NCBI GenBank assembly: GCA_966211675.1 | Contig: CBIHPK010000013.1 | Location: forward strand, 1-64,000 | DNA from: SCUS01 sp966211675 | Lineage (GTDB): Bacteria; Myxococcota_A; Polyangia; Polyangiales; Ga0077539 | Direction: 5' to 3' | DNA: 64,000 bases | In this document: piece after piece, positions 43,773 through 51,373 of the stretch | Numbering within the stretch: the first letter of the stretch is position 1 | How the letters are laid out: every line of letters starts with the position of its first letter | The notes under the pieces: model-generated | Database searches by the model: none | The model's input: only the letters and a program-made list of their open reading frames with translations | Told to the model about the DNA's origin: nothing | Made by a program: the position numbers and the translations under genes

Positions 43773-44794
43773 GGGTTCGCCTCTTCGTTGCGCCGCTGGG
43801 CGCACAAGAAATCATCCAGGCCCTTCGCCGGGCCATCCCACTGCCAGGTCTCGACGCGGCACCCCGCCGCGCGCAGACCGTCCACAAGGTTCACCAGGGC
43901 GCGCATGACGTGGCGGTTGGTTCGCGCGTCGGAGTCGAAGGCCACCGCGACGTCGCGCGAGCCCCACGCTTCCACGAGATCGAGCGCGAGCGCCCACGAG
44001 CCGACGCCCGGCAGGCTCACGACGGGCCGACCGCCGAGCAGGTGCGTCGACACGTCGGCCTTGAGCTCTCCTTCGGTGATCACCAGCGGGGCCCACCGCA
44101 GCGCGGCCGCCGCCACCGGGATGTGCACGACGCTCGCGGCCGACGCCCCGCCACGGCTCGCGCTCGACAGGTAGAGGTAGCGCCCGGGGCCCGGGTCGCG
44201 GCTGCGCACCTTCAACGCGACGATGCGCCCCGCGAGGTCGCGGCAGGGGATGAGCAGCCCCGGCGCGCCGGTCAGCGTCCACCATCCGCGCCCCTCGTCG
44301 GTCTTCCACGCCACGCCCGGCACGGCGCGGGCGACGTGCTCGCCGACCGCGTCGACGATGGCGCGGGCGATCCGGGCGCGACCCGTCACCGGCAGGGTGC
44401 GGTAGCCGTTCGCGGCGATGGTGGTGTCGTTCAGCCCGCGCACGAGCAGCCCGGCGCGGTCGACGTCGTCGAGGTGCAGCGCCGCGAGCACGAGCCGATA
44501 GGCGCGGTCGCAGTCGTCGGCCGACGCACGCGACGTGGCGGGCGCGGGCGCCTCCGCCGGAGGGTGCCAGGGCCGGGCGCCGAGGTGGTGCGTGTAGAAC
44601 TCGACCCCGTCGCGGTTGGCGCGCGGACGCTGGCCGTTCCCGACGCGCTTGCACAGGATCGTCTCCGAGGTGTCGCGGGCGATCTGGCACCACGAGCTGC
44701 CGCCGCAGATGGGACAGCGGCGCGAGGGCGAGACGTCGGCCCAGCCGCGTCCACCGCGCGAGGGCGGCGCGAAGCCTTCCTTCGACGCGCTCAT
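43769..44794 (-). CDS. Toprim-domain primase-like protein with zinc finger
   Basis: The 341-residue product begins with a Cys-containing zinc finger (RRCPICGGSSWC and a later LCKR, about 25-50), as in phage primases, and has a Toprim domain with the Glu in VITEGELKADV (about 230) and the D-x-D in VAVAFDSDA (about 285). It fits the DUF3854-like primase half of a primase/helicase pair whose helicase is encoded immediately downstream by a 4-nt overlap. Confidence 0.8.
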   Translation of the reverse strand: MSASKEGFAPPSRGGRGWADVSPSRRCPICGGSSWCQIARDTSETILCKRVGNGQRPRANRDGVEFYTHHLGARPWHPPAEAPAPATSRASADDCDRAYRLVLAALHLDDVDRAGLLVRGLNDTTIAANGYRTLPVTGRARIARAIVDAVGEHVARAVPGVAWKTDEGRGWWTLTGAPGLLIPCRDLAGRIVALKVRSRDPGPGRYLYLSSASRGGASAASVVHIPVAAAALRWAPLVITEGELKADVSTHLLGGRPVVSLPGVGSWALALDLVEAWGSRDVAVAFDSDARTNRHVMRALVNLVDGLRAAGCRVETWQWDGPAKGLDDFLCAQRRNEEANP

Positions 44795-45147
44795 TCGCTC
44801 GCTCCCGTCTTCGCTCGCTCGACCGCCGCGAGCGCTTCGTCGACCGTCCGCACGATGCAGCCGAAGCCGCCCGCGCTCCGAACGAGCCGGAGAAACTGCG
44901 CCTGCGCCGCCGCCCGTGCGGGCTTCGTCCGAGCGCCGGGCGCCTTCAACTCGAGGGCGACGAAGCGCCCGCCCACGATCCCGAGCAGGTCGGATCCGCC
45001 GGGGCCGCCGACGCCGTAGGCGACGTGGTCGACGTCGGCGAGCGAGTCGGACCAGTGCTCGGCGGTGCCGACGTTGTTGCGCCAGAAGACCTGTCCCGGC
45101 GCCGAGAGCGCGAGCCGCACGTCGCGCTGGAGTCGTGACTCCTTCAC
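44791..45147 (-). CDS. VRR-NUC domain nuclease
   Basis: The 118-residue protein (GTG start overlapping the helicase stop) is essentially one VRR-NUC domain of the PD-(D/E)xK superfamily: GGSDLLGIV carries the Asp, FVALELKAPG the E-x-K, and QAQFLRLVR the trailing helix. Phage VRR-NUC proteins act on recombination or replication intermediates, often alongside SF2 helicases such as the one encoded upstream. Confidence 0.88.
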   Translation of the reverse strand: MKESRLQRDVRLALSAPGQVFWRNNVGTAEHWSDSLADVDHVAYGVGGPGGSDLLGIVGGRFVALELKAPGARTKPARAAAQAQFLRLVRSAGGFGCIVRTVDEALAAVERAKTGASE

Positions 45148-46496
45148 GCCGCCCCCTTCGACGCGACCGGCGCGGGGCCCATCGCTCGGCTCTCGCGGCT
45201 CTCGTGCATCCGCGATGGCCAGAAGCCGAACTTCTCTTTGAACCGCACCCCGACCGCGTTGGGCTTCCACCCGCGCTCACGCGAGAGGCGCGAGAGGTGG
45301 TCAAGCTCCGCCTGCAACTCCTCGCGGGTGTGCGTCGTGTTGATCAGCGACAGCGGCGCGGGCTTCACCTCGCGGGCCTCGCGAGGCGGCGGGGCGTGGC
45401 CGTTGGGGCACGCGCGCGGGTACTTACGCGCCTCGTACACCGCCCCGCACTCGGCGCACTGCCGGATGGCGCCGTCGTTGTCGTTGGCCGCGCGCTTCAC
45501 CAGGCCGTCGAGCGACCACTCGTGATCGGCGTCGGGCATGCGGTGCTGCCAGACGGCGCCGCAGAGGTCGATGAGCAGCGCGCGCTTCGACGGGTCGTCG
45601 CCCAGACGGCGGACGCGGCCGATCATCTGCAGGAAGGGCCCCACGCCCTCGCAGCCGCGGGCGAGCAGGCACACCTCGGCGCGCGCGCAGTCCCAGCCCT
45701 CGGTGAGCACGAACACGTTGGAGAGCACCTCGATGCGCCCCGCGTCGAAGTCGTCGAGGATGCGCGTGCGCTTCGACGGGGCCGTCTTCCCGTCGAGGTG
45801 CGCCGCGGCGATGCCCTGCTCGGCGAGGGCCTCGACCAGCGCGAGCGAGGCCGGGACGCTGGCGCAAAACGCAACCGTCGGGCGGCCGGGCGCCCACCGC
45901 TGCAGCGCCTCGAAGGGCGCCATCGAGAGGGCGCTCTGCCGCTTCCCCGGGCCGACGACGTCACAGGGCGCGAGCAGCCTCATGGCGACGAGTTCGGCGA
46001 TGCTCGCGCCGATCACGAGCTCATCGAAGGCGTCGCGCAGGCCGCGGCGGTCGGAGCGCTCCGGCGTCGCGGTGAGCCCCAGGTGGTACGCCGCAGGGAA
46101 CTGCGCGGCGATGGCGCGGTACGTCTCGGCGTCGCAGTGGTGCGCCTCGTCCCACACCACGAGGTCGCCCGCGCGCAGCACCAACACGAGTTCCCGTGCC
46201 GTGATCGTCGCCACGCTGGCGACCTGCACCGGCGCGTCGGTCGCGGGCTCGCCGACCATCAGCACGCCCGCGGGCACGCCACGGCTGCGCAGGCGACGCG
46301 CGGTGTCCTTCACGATCTCTCGGCGGTGGACGAGGAAGAGGCAGCGGCGGCCCTTCGCGTGGGCACGCACCATCAACTCGGCGGCCACGGCCGTCTTGCC
46401 GAAGCCGGTGGGCGCCACGAGCAGCACCCGGCGCACGCGGCCGAAGGCGTCGCGTAGCTGGTCAACCGCGCGGATCTGGACGGGGCGGAGCTTCAC
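45144..46496 (-). CDS. SF2 DEAD/DEAH-type helicase
   Basis: The 450-residue protein shows SF2 motifs in order: Walker A VAPTGFGKTA (27-36), DEAH in VVWDEAHHC (about 113-121), TAT in LGLTATPERSD (about 139), and motif VI QMIGRVRR (about 290), followed by a zinc-ribbon-like CAECG and CPNGH (about 345-368) and a C-terminal helical tail. It resembles RadD and phage helicases for recombination or replication restart. GTG start, overlapping the upstream stop. Confidence 0.9.
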   Translation of the reverse strand: MKLRPVQIRAVDQLRDAFGRVRRVLLVAPTGFGKTAVAAELMVRAHAKGRRCLFLVHRREIVKDTARRLRSRGVPAGVLMVGEPATDAPVQVASVATITARELVLVLRAGDLVVWDEAHHCDAETYRAIAAQFPAAYHLGLTATPERSDRRGLRDAFDELVIGASIAELVAMRLLAPCDVVGPGKRQSALSMAPFEALQRWAPGRPTVAFCASVPASLALVEALAEQGIAAAHLDGKTAPSKRTRILDDFDAGRIEVLSNVFVLTEGWDCARAEVCLLARGCEGVGPFLQMIGRVRRLGDDPSKRALLIDLCGAVWQHRMPDADHEWSLDGLVKRAANDNDGAIRQCAECGAVYEARKYPRACPNGHAPPPREAREVKPAPLSLINTTHTREELQAELDHLSRLSRERGWKPNAVGVRFKEKFGFWPSRMHESRESRAMGPAPVASKGAA

Positions 46497-47104
46497 GCCG
46501 CACCGCCCGCGCCGACGGTCACTCGCGCCGGAGTGACCAGCGCCCGAAGGCGCTCGTAGGCGGCGCGGGCCTCAATGAACTGCGCGGCGTCGCCGCCGTG
46601 GTCGGGGTGCGTGCGCTTCGCGGTCACGCGCCAGGCCGCCGTCAGCTCGGCGCCGGTGGGGCGGCGCTTCAACCCCAGCGCGCGCAGGTCCGCGGCGTCG
46701 AGGTGTGACGCACCCCGCAGTCGCTCCATCACCTCGCGCACGACGCGGTCGGCGGCGCTCTCCCACGCCGCTTCCCACGCCTCACCCCATGCGACGTCAT
46801 CGTCCGCCGGGGCGCCCGCGGGCGGCGAGCCGAAGACCTGCACGGGCATGTCGCGCAGCCCGTTACGGCCGTTGATCAGCACCCTCACCTTCGCGCCGCG
46901 TCCCTCCGCGATCGTCGAGCGGCGCACCCGCACGAACGACGGGCCGAGCGACGCGGGAGACACCGTCGCCCCGCAGCAGCGGGCGAGGTGCAGGAACGTC
47001 GGAGTCCCGCCGACGACCGCGTGCGCGCAGGGCTCCGGGTGGTTGCGCCCGTCGGGCTGCGTCCACCACGCGTGCGCCTCGTGCCAGAGCGTGTCGATGA
47101 TCAC
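46493..47104 (-). CDS. J-domain (DnaJ-like) phage protein
   Basis: The 203-residue protein has an N-terminal region of unknown fold with paired Cys (LARCC, about 42) and a C-terminal J-domain core (about 145-195) including the H-P-D tripeptide in KRTHPDHGGDAAQ. J-domains recruit and stimulate DnaK; phages use them in replisome remodelling. GTG start overlapping the preceding stop by 4 nt. Confidence 0.75.
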   Translation of the reverse strand: MIIDTLWHEAHAWWTQPDGRNHPEPCAHAVVGGTPTFLHLARCCGATVSPASLGPSFVRVRRSTIAEGRGAKVRVLINGRNGLRDMPVQVFGSPPAGAPADDDVAWGEAWEAAWESAADRVVREVMERLRGASHLDAADLRALGLKRRPTGAELTAAWRVTAKRTHPDHGGDAAQFIEARAAYERLRALVTPARVTVGAGGAA

Positions 47105-47454
47105 CGGCGCCCCTCGCTCGCGCCGTGGCTGAGGCGCAGTGGACGGATGCCGACGACGTCGCCGACGCAGATGACCGCGGGGAAGTACCCCGGCGCGGGC
47201 GCGGTCCAGTCGCGCAGCATCGCGGCGAGCTCGCGCACGGAGTCCTCGTCGCCCTCGTCGAGGGTCGCCTGCAGGTCCGCGCGGTGCACGACGGTCACGG
47301 CGACCGCCACCTCGGACGCGGGGACATCGGCGGTGTCGAGCGCTTCGGAGAACAGCGCCGCGAGGGTGTCGGGCGTCTGCCCGTCGTAGAGCGCGGCCGC
47401 GTAGCCGTCGACCAGCGCGGGTATGCAGGGCACGAGCAGGGCGTCGGCGTTCAT
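47101..47454 (-). CDS. Hypothetical phage protein, 117 aa
   Basis: An acidic, Ala/Val-rich soluble protein with alternating helix and strand character, no Cys pair and no recognisable domain. ATG start overlaps the preceding TGA and its stop overlaps the J-domain gene, so it belongs to the replication operon. Family not recognised. Confidence 0.65.
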   Translation of the reverse strand: MNADALLVPCIPALVDGYAAALYDGQTPDTLAALFSEALDTADVPASEVAVAVTVVHRADLQATLDEGDEDSVRELAAMLRDWTAPAPGYFPAVICVGDVVGIRPLRLSHGASEGRR

Positions 47455-47768
47455 CGCGACCCCCTCTTGCCGCGCAAGGCGCGAGCACGAGCGCGGGTGA
47501 ACTCGTCGGCCGGCGCGTCGTCGTTGCAGGGCGGGGCGTCGGCGCGGGCGAGGTCGTCGGTGGTGTAGCCAGCGGCGAGCAGCAGCCGGTCGACGCGCGA
47601 GTGCACGGCCGGAGATGCTGCCGCCGCGAGGGCGCGGTCTTCCGGCGACGGCGCGGGCGGCATGGGGGCGCGCTGGGCCTCGCGCAGCGGGGCGAGGGCG
47701 TCGCGCAACAGCCGAGCGTGCTCGGCGGCGATGCGCTCCGCCACGGCTCGGGAGAGACGGGCGCTCAC
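47451..47768 (-). CDS. Hypothetical phage protein, 105 aa
   Basis: A mostly helical, Ala/Arg-rich protein (for example AVAERIAAEHARLLRDALA near the N-terminus) with a basic C-terminus. GTG start overlapping the upstream stop (GTGA), ATGA-type overlap downstream. No domain recognised; could be a small nucleic-acid-binding protein judging by charge. Confidence 0.6.
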   Translation of the reverse strand: MSARLSRAVAERIAAEHARLLRDALAPLREAQRAPMPPAPSPEDRALAAAASPAVHSRVDRLLLAAGYTTDDLARADAPPCNDDAPADEFTRARARALRGKRGSR

Positions 47769-47965
47769 TCGGGCCTCGCGCCGGAGAGGTAGAGCGCGAA
47801 CTCCCACGCGCCCTCGCCGCGCACGACGGCGCGGTCGGTCGAGCCCAGCGCGAACGCGTGGACGGGGAAGGCCTCGCGCGAGGTCGGCGGGGCGGGGTAG
47901 CGCGAGGCGCAGCGGTACGCGCGCGCCTTGCGGGGCTTGCGCCCGCGAGGTACAGAACAGGCCAT
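47765..47965 (-). CDS. Hypothetical small phage protein, 66 aa
   Basis: A 66-residue protein with a strongly basic N-terminal half (RGRKPRKARAYRC) and a beta-like C-terminal half (EGAWEFALYLSGA). It is the first gene of the replication operon proper, overlapping the next by 4 nt and separated by 56 bp from the HTH gene upstream. Family not recognised. Confidence 0.55.
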   Translation of the reverse strand: MACSVPRGRKPRKARAYRCASRYPAPPTSREAFPVHAFALGSTDRAVVRGEGAWEFALYLSGARPE

Positions 47966-48021
47966 CGGTGCTCTCCGTGGCGGCCGGCGGGTGTGTGGTA
48001 GCCCCGCCGGTCGCGTTGTTT

Positions 48022-48231
48022 CTACGCGGCGGCGTTCACTGCCTGCGCCGGCCCGGTGGGCTCGACGACCGGGAGGCGCGAGGCCAACCCGAGCTTCTCC
48101 GCTGCCGCAGTCACTACGACGCGAGACGAACGGCGGACGCTCTGCCCCTTGCTCATCCGGCGGACCACCGTCGGGTCGACGCCGGCCGTCGCACCGATCA
48201 ACACGCACTCCGTCCAGGTCAGTTGGGTCAT
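48022..48231 (-). CDS. Small HTH DNA-binding protein
   Basis: This 69-residue protein has an HTH of the phage Cro/LacI-like type: GATAGVDPTVVRRMSKGQSV followed by RRSSRVVVTAAAEKLGL, the wording common in short phage regulators. GGAGAG lies 5 nt before the ATG. It is placed directly before the replication operon and after a promoter region with dyads, so it is a likely regulator of early or lytic transcription. Confidence 0.75.
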   Translation of the reverse strand: MTQLTWTECVLIGATAGVDPTVVRRMSKGQSVRRSSRVVVTAAAEKLGLASRLPVVEPTGPAQAVNAAA

Positions 48232-48239
48232 GGGCTCTC

Positions 48240-48329
48240 CGTTGTCTCGCTTCGCACAACGAGCCTTTAGCGATGACGGAGCAGGGGTCTAGGGAGGGTC
48301 GGGCGGTGTGACATTGAACGCATGTCACA
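48240..48329. promoter_or_regulatory. Operator-like dyads before the HTH gene
   Basis: The 183-bp gap 48232-48414 contains CGTTGT/ACAACG (48240-48245 and 48256-48261, 10-bp spacer) and a perfect 8-bp dyad TGTGACAT-N7-ATGTCACA at 48307-48329. A looser dyad of CGAAAACGC with GGCGTTTCG follows at about 48336-48363. These would suit binding of the small HTH proteins encoded on either side. Confidence 0.5.
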
Positions 48330-48414
48330 GTCGCACGAAAACGCTTTGCCAGAAGGCGTTTCGTGACGCGACAGGGGGGCGACTGCGGGGCCCGTTCGTG
48401 AGGTGTCGAGCGCG

Positions 48415-48780
48415 TCACGCACGCTCCCGGCGAGCACGCGCCGCAGGGGGTCGAGAGCGCCGCGTCGGGAGCATCTCGATCAGCGCCTCCGTGCTCTCGT
48501 CGTCGGTCGCGTCGTCGGCGAGCGCGAGGCCCACCGCGTCGAGCGCGTGCGTGATGCAGCCCAGCCGCGTCGGCCCCAGCCCGCGGACGCTGCGCAGCTC
48601 CGCGCGGGTCAGCGTCGCGAGGTCGGCGAGCGTCGCAGCCCTCGGCAGCCGCCCGCGGCGCACGAGCACATGGAGGCAACGCACGAGGGGGCGCGGCCAC
48701 CACCACAGCGCGAGGGATGGCCGCCAGTCGGTCTCATCGAACACCGGCGACGCGGGCGTCAGCGCATCATCGAAGCGCAT
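48415..48780 (-). CDS. RNA polymerase alpha-CTD-like helix-hairpin-helix protein
   Basis: The 121-residue protein has in its middle the pattern of an alpha C-terminal domain: TLADLATLTRAELRSVRGLG (about 50-69) then PTRLGCITHALDAVGLAL (70-87), with the helix-hairpin-helix Gly residues. An N-terminal Trp-rich stretch (LALWWWPRP) and a basic Arg tail flank it. Phage proteins of this kind could redirect host RNA polymerase or bind DNA. It is the last gene of the small-gene operon. Confidence 0.65.
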   Translation of the reverse strand: MRFDDALTPASPVFDETDWRPSLALWWWPRPLVRCLHVLVRRGRLPRAATLADLATLTRAELRSVRGLGPTRLGCITHALDAVGLALADDATDDESTEALIEMLPTRRSRPPAARARRERA

Positions 48781-48934
48781 CGCGCCGGGGTCCGGTGCAG
48801 GTGGTGGCGCGGCGCACGTCGACGAACGCGGGCGGCGACCCTGCGCGCGAGCTCGCGGGCTGCGCAGTGGGGGTGCCCGGCAGCGCTGGCGCGGGCGGGG
48901 CAGGGCGACGCCCGTCGGCGGCGCTGGCGGTCAC
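48767..48934 (-). CDS. Hypothetical 55-aa protein
   Basis: An Ala/Pro-rich, low-complexity reading frame with a GTG that overlaps the previous gene's TGA by 4 nt, and a 14-bp overlap with the alpha-CTD-like gene. The overlap pattern, identical to that of neighbours, is the main support; composition alone would not convince. Confidence 0.35.
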   Translation of the reverse strand: MTASAADGRRPAPPAPALPGTPTAQPASSRAGSPPAFVDVRRATTCTGPRRDALR

Positions 48935-49260
48935 GGCAGGGGCCTTCCCGTGGCGTCGAGGGCGAGCCAGCCTTCCGCGTCTTCGATGACCTCGCGCACT
49001 CCATGCTCGGAGCGGCCGACGCCACCCACGGAGTAGAAGGCCAGGCCCTGCTCGCCCTCGTTGGTGGCGGCGACCTCGAGCAGCCCAACGCAGTCGTCGA
49101 GCCGCACCGCCCACAGCCCGAACGTGGGCCAGCCCGGCTCCGGGTCGTAGGGGTGTGCGACAGCGTGCGCCGCGAAGGCCTCGCGCGTCGGCGCGACGAG
49201 CTGCCAGCCGTCGCAAGCGTCGAGGGCGGCGAGCGCTTCGAGAACGCTCGTCGTGGTCAT
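48931..49260 (-). CDS. Hypothetical phage protein, 109 aa
   Basis: An acidic globular protein with mixed helix and strand (for example EGEQGLAFYSVGGVGR near residue 70, and a C-terminal EDAEGWLALDATG). No motif recognised. ATG overlaps the upstream stop; the stop overlaps the next GTG. Confidence 0.6.
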   Translation of the reverse strand: MTTTSVLEALAALDACDGWQLVAPTREAFAAHAVAHPYDPEPGWPTFGLWAVRLDDCVGLLEVAATNEGEQGLAFYSVGGVGRSEHGVREVIEDAEGWLALDATGRPLP

Positions 49261-49724
49261 CGCGCCCCGCTCCGCCTCGGCGCGTACACCGTCCCGCTTC
49301 CGGCGATGCGATAGGCGCCGCGGGTCGTGGTCACCCCACGCGCAAGGTAGAGCCCGGCGATCTCCGCCAGGGCGTCGGCCACGAACGCAGGGCCGGTGCT
49401 CGGAGGCGCGACGTCGGCGGGCACCATCGCGTTGACGGACGCCAGTGCCCACGCCGCGGCGCTGCGCCATGGCCCGAAGGCGAGGTTGTGCCGGAGCGCC
49501 CATGCGTAGTGCGGGTGGTCGCAGAGCGCGACCATGCCCACGGGGGTCGGCAGCTTCCGCCGGAGCCGGGCGACGGTCCGCACGACCTCGACGCCGAGCA
49601 GCGGGAGGTCGCGCGTATCGAAGGCGGGCCACACCGCCGGGGCCGCGGCCGCGCGCTCGTCGGGGCGCGGCTCGTCGTCGGCTGCGTCGAGGGGGTCGAA
49701 GGCGAGGCCGATGGGCGCGTTCAT
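49257..49724 (-). CDS. Hypothetical phage protein, 155 aa
   Basis: A 155-residue protein with an acidic low-complexity N-terminus (about 1-35), a basic helix VVRTVARLRRKLPTP (about 48-62) and a helical middle with Trp and His. No family recognised. Both ends overlap the neighbours by 4 nt. Confidence 0.6.
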   Translation of the reverse strand: MNAPIGLAFDPLDAADDEPRPDERAAAAPAVWPAFDTRDLPLLGVEVVRTVARLRRKLPTPVGMVALCDHPHYAWALRHNLAFGPWRSAAAWALASVNAMVPADVAPPSTGPAFVADALAEIAGLYLARGVTTTRGAYRIAGSGTVYAPRRSGAR

Positions 49725-49801
49725 TGGGCACCCCTTCCGGCGAGGTCGGCGACCGCGAGCCGCCGCAGTACGGCGGCCTTCGTCATCTGGCGGAGGGTCA
49801 T
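49721..49801 (-). CDS. 26-aa microprotein with 4-nt overlaps on both sides
   Basis: The frame MTLRQMTKAAVLRRLAVADL and six more residues is amphipathic and helical. Its ATG overlaps the previous TGA and its TGA overlaps the next ATG, as for full-size neighbours. The reading frame may serve to relay ribosomes through the operon, or encode a real peptide. Confidence 0.45.
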   Translation of the reverse strand: MTLRQMTKAAVLRRLAVADLAGRGAQ

Positions 49802-50070
49802 GCGGCACCCCGCGCGTCCAGAGCCCGCAGCGACCGCGCGAGCCGGGGCGTGCTGCACGCCGCGTCGAGTTCGGCGCCCATCGCGGCGGCGGTACCCGGC
49901 GTGACGTGGAGGGCGATGTTGCGGGCCACGAGACGCAGTCCGGGGCGGAAGGGTCGGGCGTGCATCGAGCACCAGCGCGCCGGGCTGAACACCCGGGCCT
50001 GCGCCTCGGGGGAGTCGATGCGGAACACGGGGCACCCGTCGAAGTGCCCGAGGTAGCGGGGGCGCTTCAC
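49798..50070 (-). CDS. Hypothetical phage protein, 90 aa
   Basis: A basic protein (many Arg, with FSPARWCSMHARPFRPGLRL near residues 27-46) ending in an Ala/Arg helix. The GTG start overlaps the upstream stop (GTGA), the stop overlaps the microgene. Family not recognised; a small DNA-binding role is possible from charge only. Confidence 0.58.
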   Translation of the reverse strand: MKRPRYLGHFDGCPVFRIDSPEAQARVFSPARWCSMHARPFRPGLRLVARNIALHVTPGTAAAMGAELDAACSTPRLARSLRALDARGAA

Positions 50071-50486
50071 GGAGCACCCCCGTCCCACGCCATCGACCGG
50101 GGCATCTGCCCGCCGCGCACTTCCAGCATCAGCCCGTCGATCACGCGCCAGATGCGCGCCTGGAGCGCGCGGTACTTCCGCAGCGTATCGCTGTGGATCA
50201 TCACGTCGGCCGCGACGTCCTCGGCGGTGGCGTAGGGCGCTCGGCGGTCGCCGGTGGTCCACGACTCGCAGAGCTGGGCGGGCGGGCGCCGAGCGTGGGC
50301 CTCGTACTTCGCCAGCACCTTGGCGATGACGACCAGCGTATCGGCGAGGTGCAGCAGTGTCCGGTCGCCCGCCGTCGCCGGGTCGAAGATCAGCACCTCG
50401 ACCGCGATGCGGCGGTCGCCATTGCCCCATGCGAACTCCTTGAGGTCGCGCACGAGCGACGCGGGCACCTTCGTCCGGCGCTTCAC
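50067..50486 (-). CDS. Hypothetical phage protein, 139 aa
   Basis: A 139-residue mostly helical protein with LHLADTLVVIAKVLAKYEAH (about 46-65), TAEDVAADVMIHSDTLRKY and a C-terminal helix. The TLRKYRALQ segment after ATAEDVAADV could be an HTH, giving a possible regulator or MerR-like binding protein, but this is weak. GTG start with 4-nt overlaps on both sides. Confidence 0.58.
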   Translation of the reverse strand: MKRRTKVPASLVRDLKEFAWGNGDRRIAVEVLIFDPATAGDRTLLHLADTLVVIAKVLAKYEAHARRPPAQLCESWTTGDRRAPYATAEDVAADVMIHSDTLRKYRALQARIWRVIDGLMLEVRGGQMPRSMAWDGGAP

Positions 50487-50797
50487 CGGGGCCCCCGCGC
50501 GTGCGTGCGGATCACCGGCAGCAGGTCGACCGCGAGCGCGGCGACGTTCCGCGGGTCCGCGGCCCAGGTGTCGACACTCGACCGCTGGCCGCGCTTGTAC
50601 GGGAGCGCGAAGCGGAGCGACGCGGCGACCGCGCGGTGGAACTTCGGGTCGTCGGCGCTCTCCGGCGCCATCGCCAGCGCGAGGTCGCAGACCCTGCGCC
50701 AGTGCTTGGGCATCGAGGCGGGGGCGCCCTTCATCCACTGGCGGTCGATCTTGTGCGTGAAGCGGGCGAGCTCGCGGGCGGAGGTCGTGGGCTTCAC
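50483..50797 (-). CDS. Hypothetical phage protein, 104 aa
   Basis: A basic helical protein (ARELARFTHKIDRQWMKGAP near the N-terminus, AVAASLRFALPYKRGQR near residue 67). No known motif. GTG start, overlapping the preceding stop by 4 nt. Confidence 0.57.
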   Translation of the reverse strand: MKPTTSARELARFTHKIDRQWMKGAPASMPKHWRRVCDLALAMAPESADDPKFHRAVAASLRFALPYKRGQRSSVDTWAADPRNVAALAVDLLPVIRTHARGPR

Positions 50798-50988
50798 TGC
50801 GCCACCCGGCCCGCGTAGTAGGCCGCGGCGTGCGAGCAACGGCGCTCGACGCGGGCGACGGTGTCGCGCGGGGCGACCCTCACATACAGCGCCTCGGCGG
50901 TGCGGAACGCCTCGACGCCCGCCGGCAGCGGCGCGAGACGCACCCGCCAGCGACGCTCAACCCTCGCGACCGTGCGGGGCGCCATCAC
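50794..50988 (-). CDS. Hypothetical 64-aa protein with internal duplication
   Basis: The stretch TVARVERR occurs twice (about residues 6-13 and 42-49), so the protein looks like a duplicated basic segment separated by a hydrophobic hairpin. A GTG at 50988 gives the 4-nt overlap; the ATG one codon later is an alternative. Function unknown. Confidence 0.5.
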   Translation of the reverse strand: MMAPRTVARVERRWRVRLAPLPAGVEAFRTAEALYVRVAPRDTVARVERRCSHAAAYYAGRVAQ

Positions 50989-51272
50989 GCCACCCGCCGG
51001 GCGCTGCTCGCGCCGTAGGACGCCACCGCGGGGCGGCCGACCACGACCGCCACCCGGGCGATCCGCATGCGGAACGACCGCCCGCCGATGCCGTCCGCGA
51101 CCGTCACGTCGAAGAGCGAGACCTCTTCGACGGCGGTCAACAGCCAGTCGCCCGCGCAGTCGTCGCAGCGGTCGCGCGAGTCGAGGGACTCCACGAACTC
51201 GCCGCATCGGGCGCAGGGGGTAAGAACGAGGTCAGCGGGGAGGGCGAAGCGGTCGAGAGCGGCGCGAGCCAT
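50985..51272 (-). CDS. Zinc-binding small protein, first gene of the small-gene operon
   Basis: The 95-residue protein has two C-x2-C pairs (CARCG at about 20 and CDDCA at about 36), forming a zinc ribbon, followed by a beta-rich C-terminal part (EVSLFDVTVADGIGGRSFRM). It starts 101 bp after the HTH gene and heads the overlapping operon. No enzyme motif was seen. GG-rich leader GGTTCC precedes its ATG. Confidence 0.62.
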   Translation of the reverse strand: MARAALDRFALPADLVLTPCARCGEFVESLDSRDRCDDCAGDWLLTAVEEVSLFDVTVADGIGGRSFRMRIARVAVVVGRPAVASYGASSARRVA

Positions 51273-51319
51273 GGAACCTCCGGGGCCCGCTTGGTTGAGC
51301 GCGGGCCGTAGGGAGGTTA

Positions 51320-51361
51320 TGACTCCGATTGATCTAGTGAGTCAAGCGGAGTCAGTGACTC
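51320..51361. promoter_or_regulatory. Cluster of four TGACTC/GAGTCA half-sites
   Basis: Four 6-bp half-sites lie within 42 bp: TGACTC 51320-51325, GAGTCA 51339-51344, GAGTCA 51349-51354 and TGACTC 51356-51361. They fill the AT-richer gap between the HTH gene and the operon that starts at 51272, exactly where a promoter is expected. Best read as an operator for a dimeric regulator, perhaps the product of 51374-51721. Confidence 0.6.
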
Positions 51362-51373
51362 GCGTTGATTATG

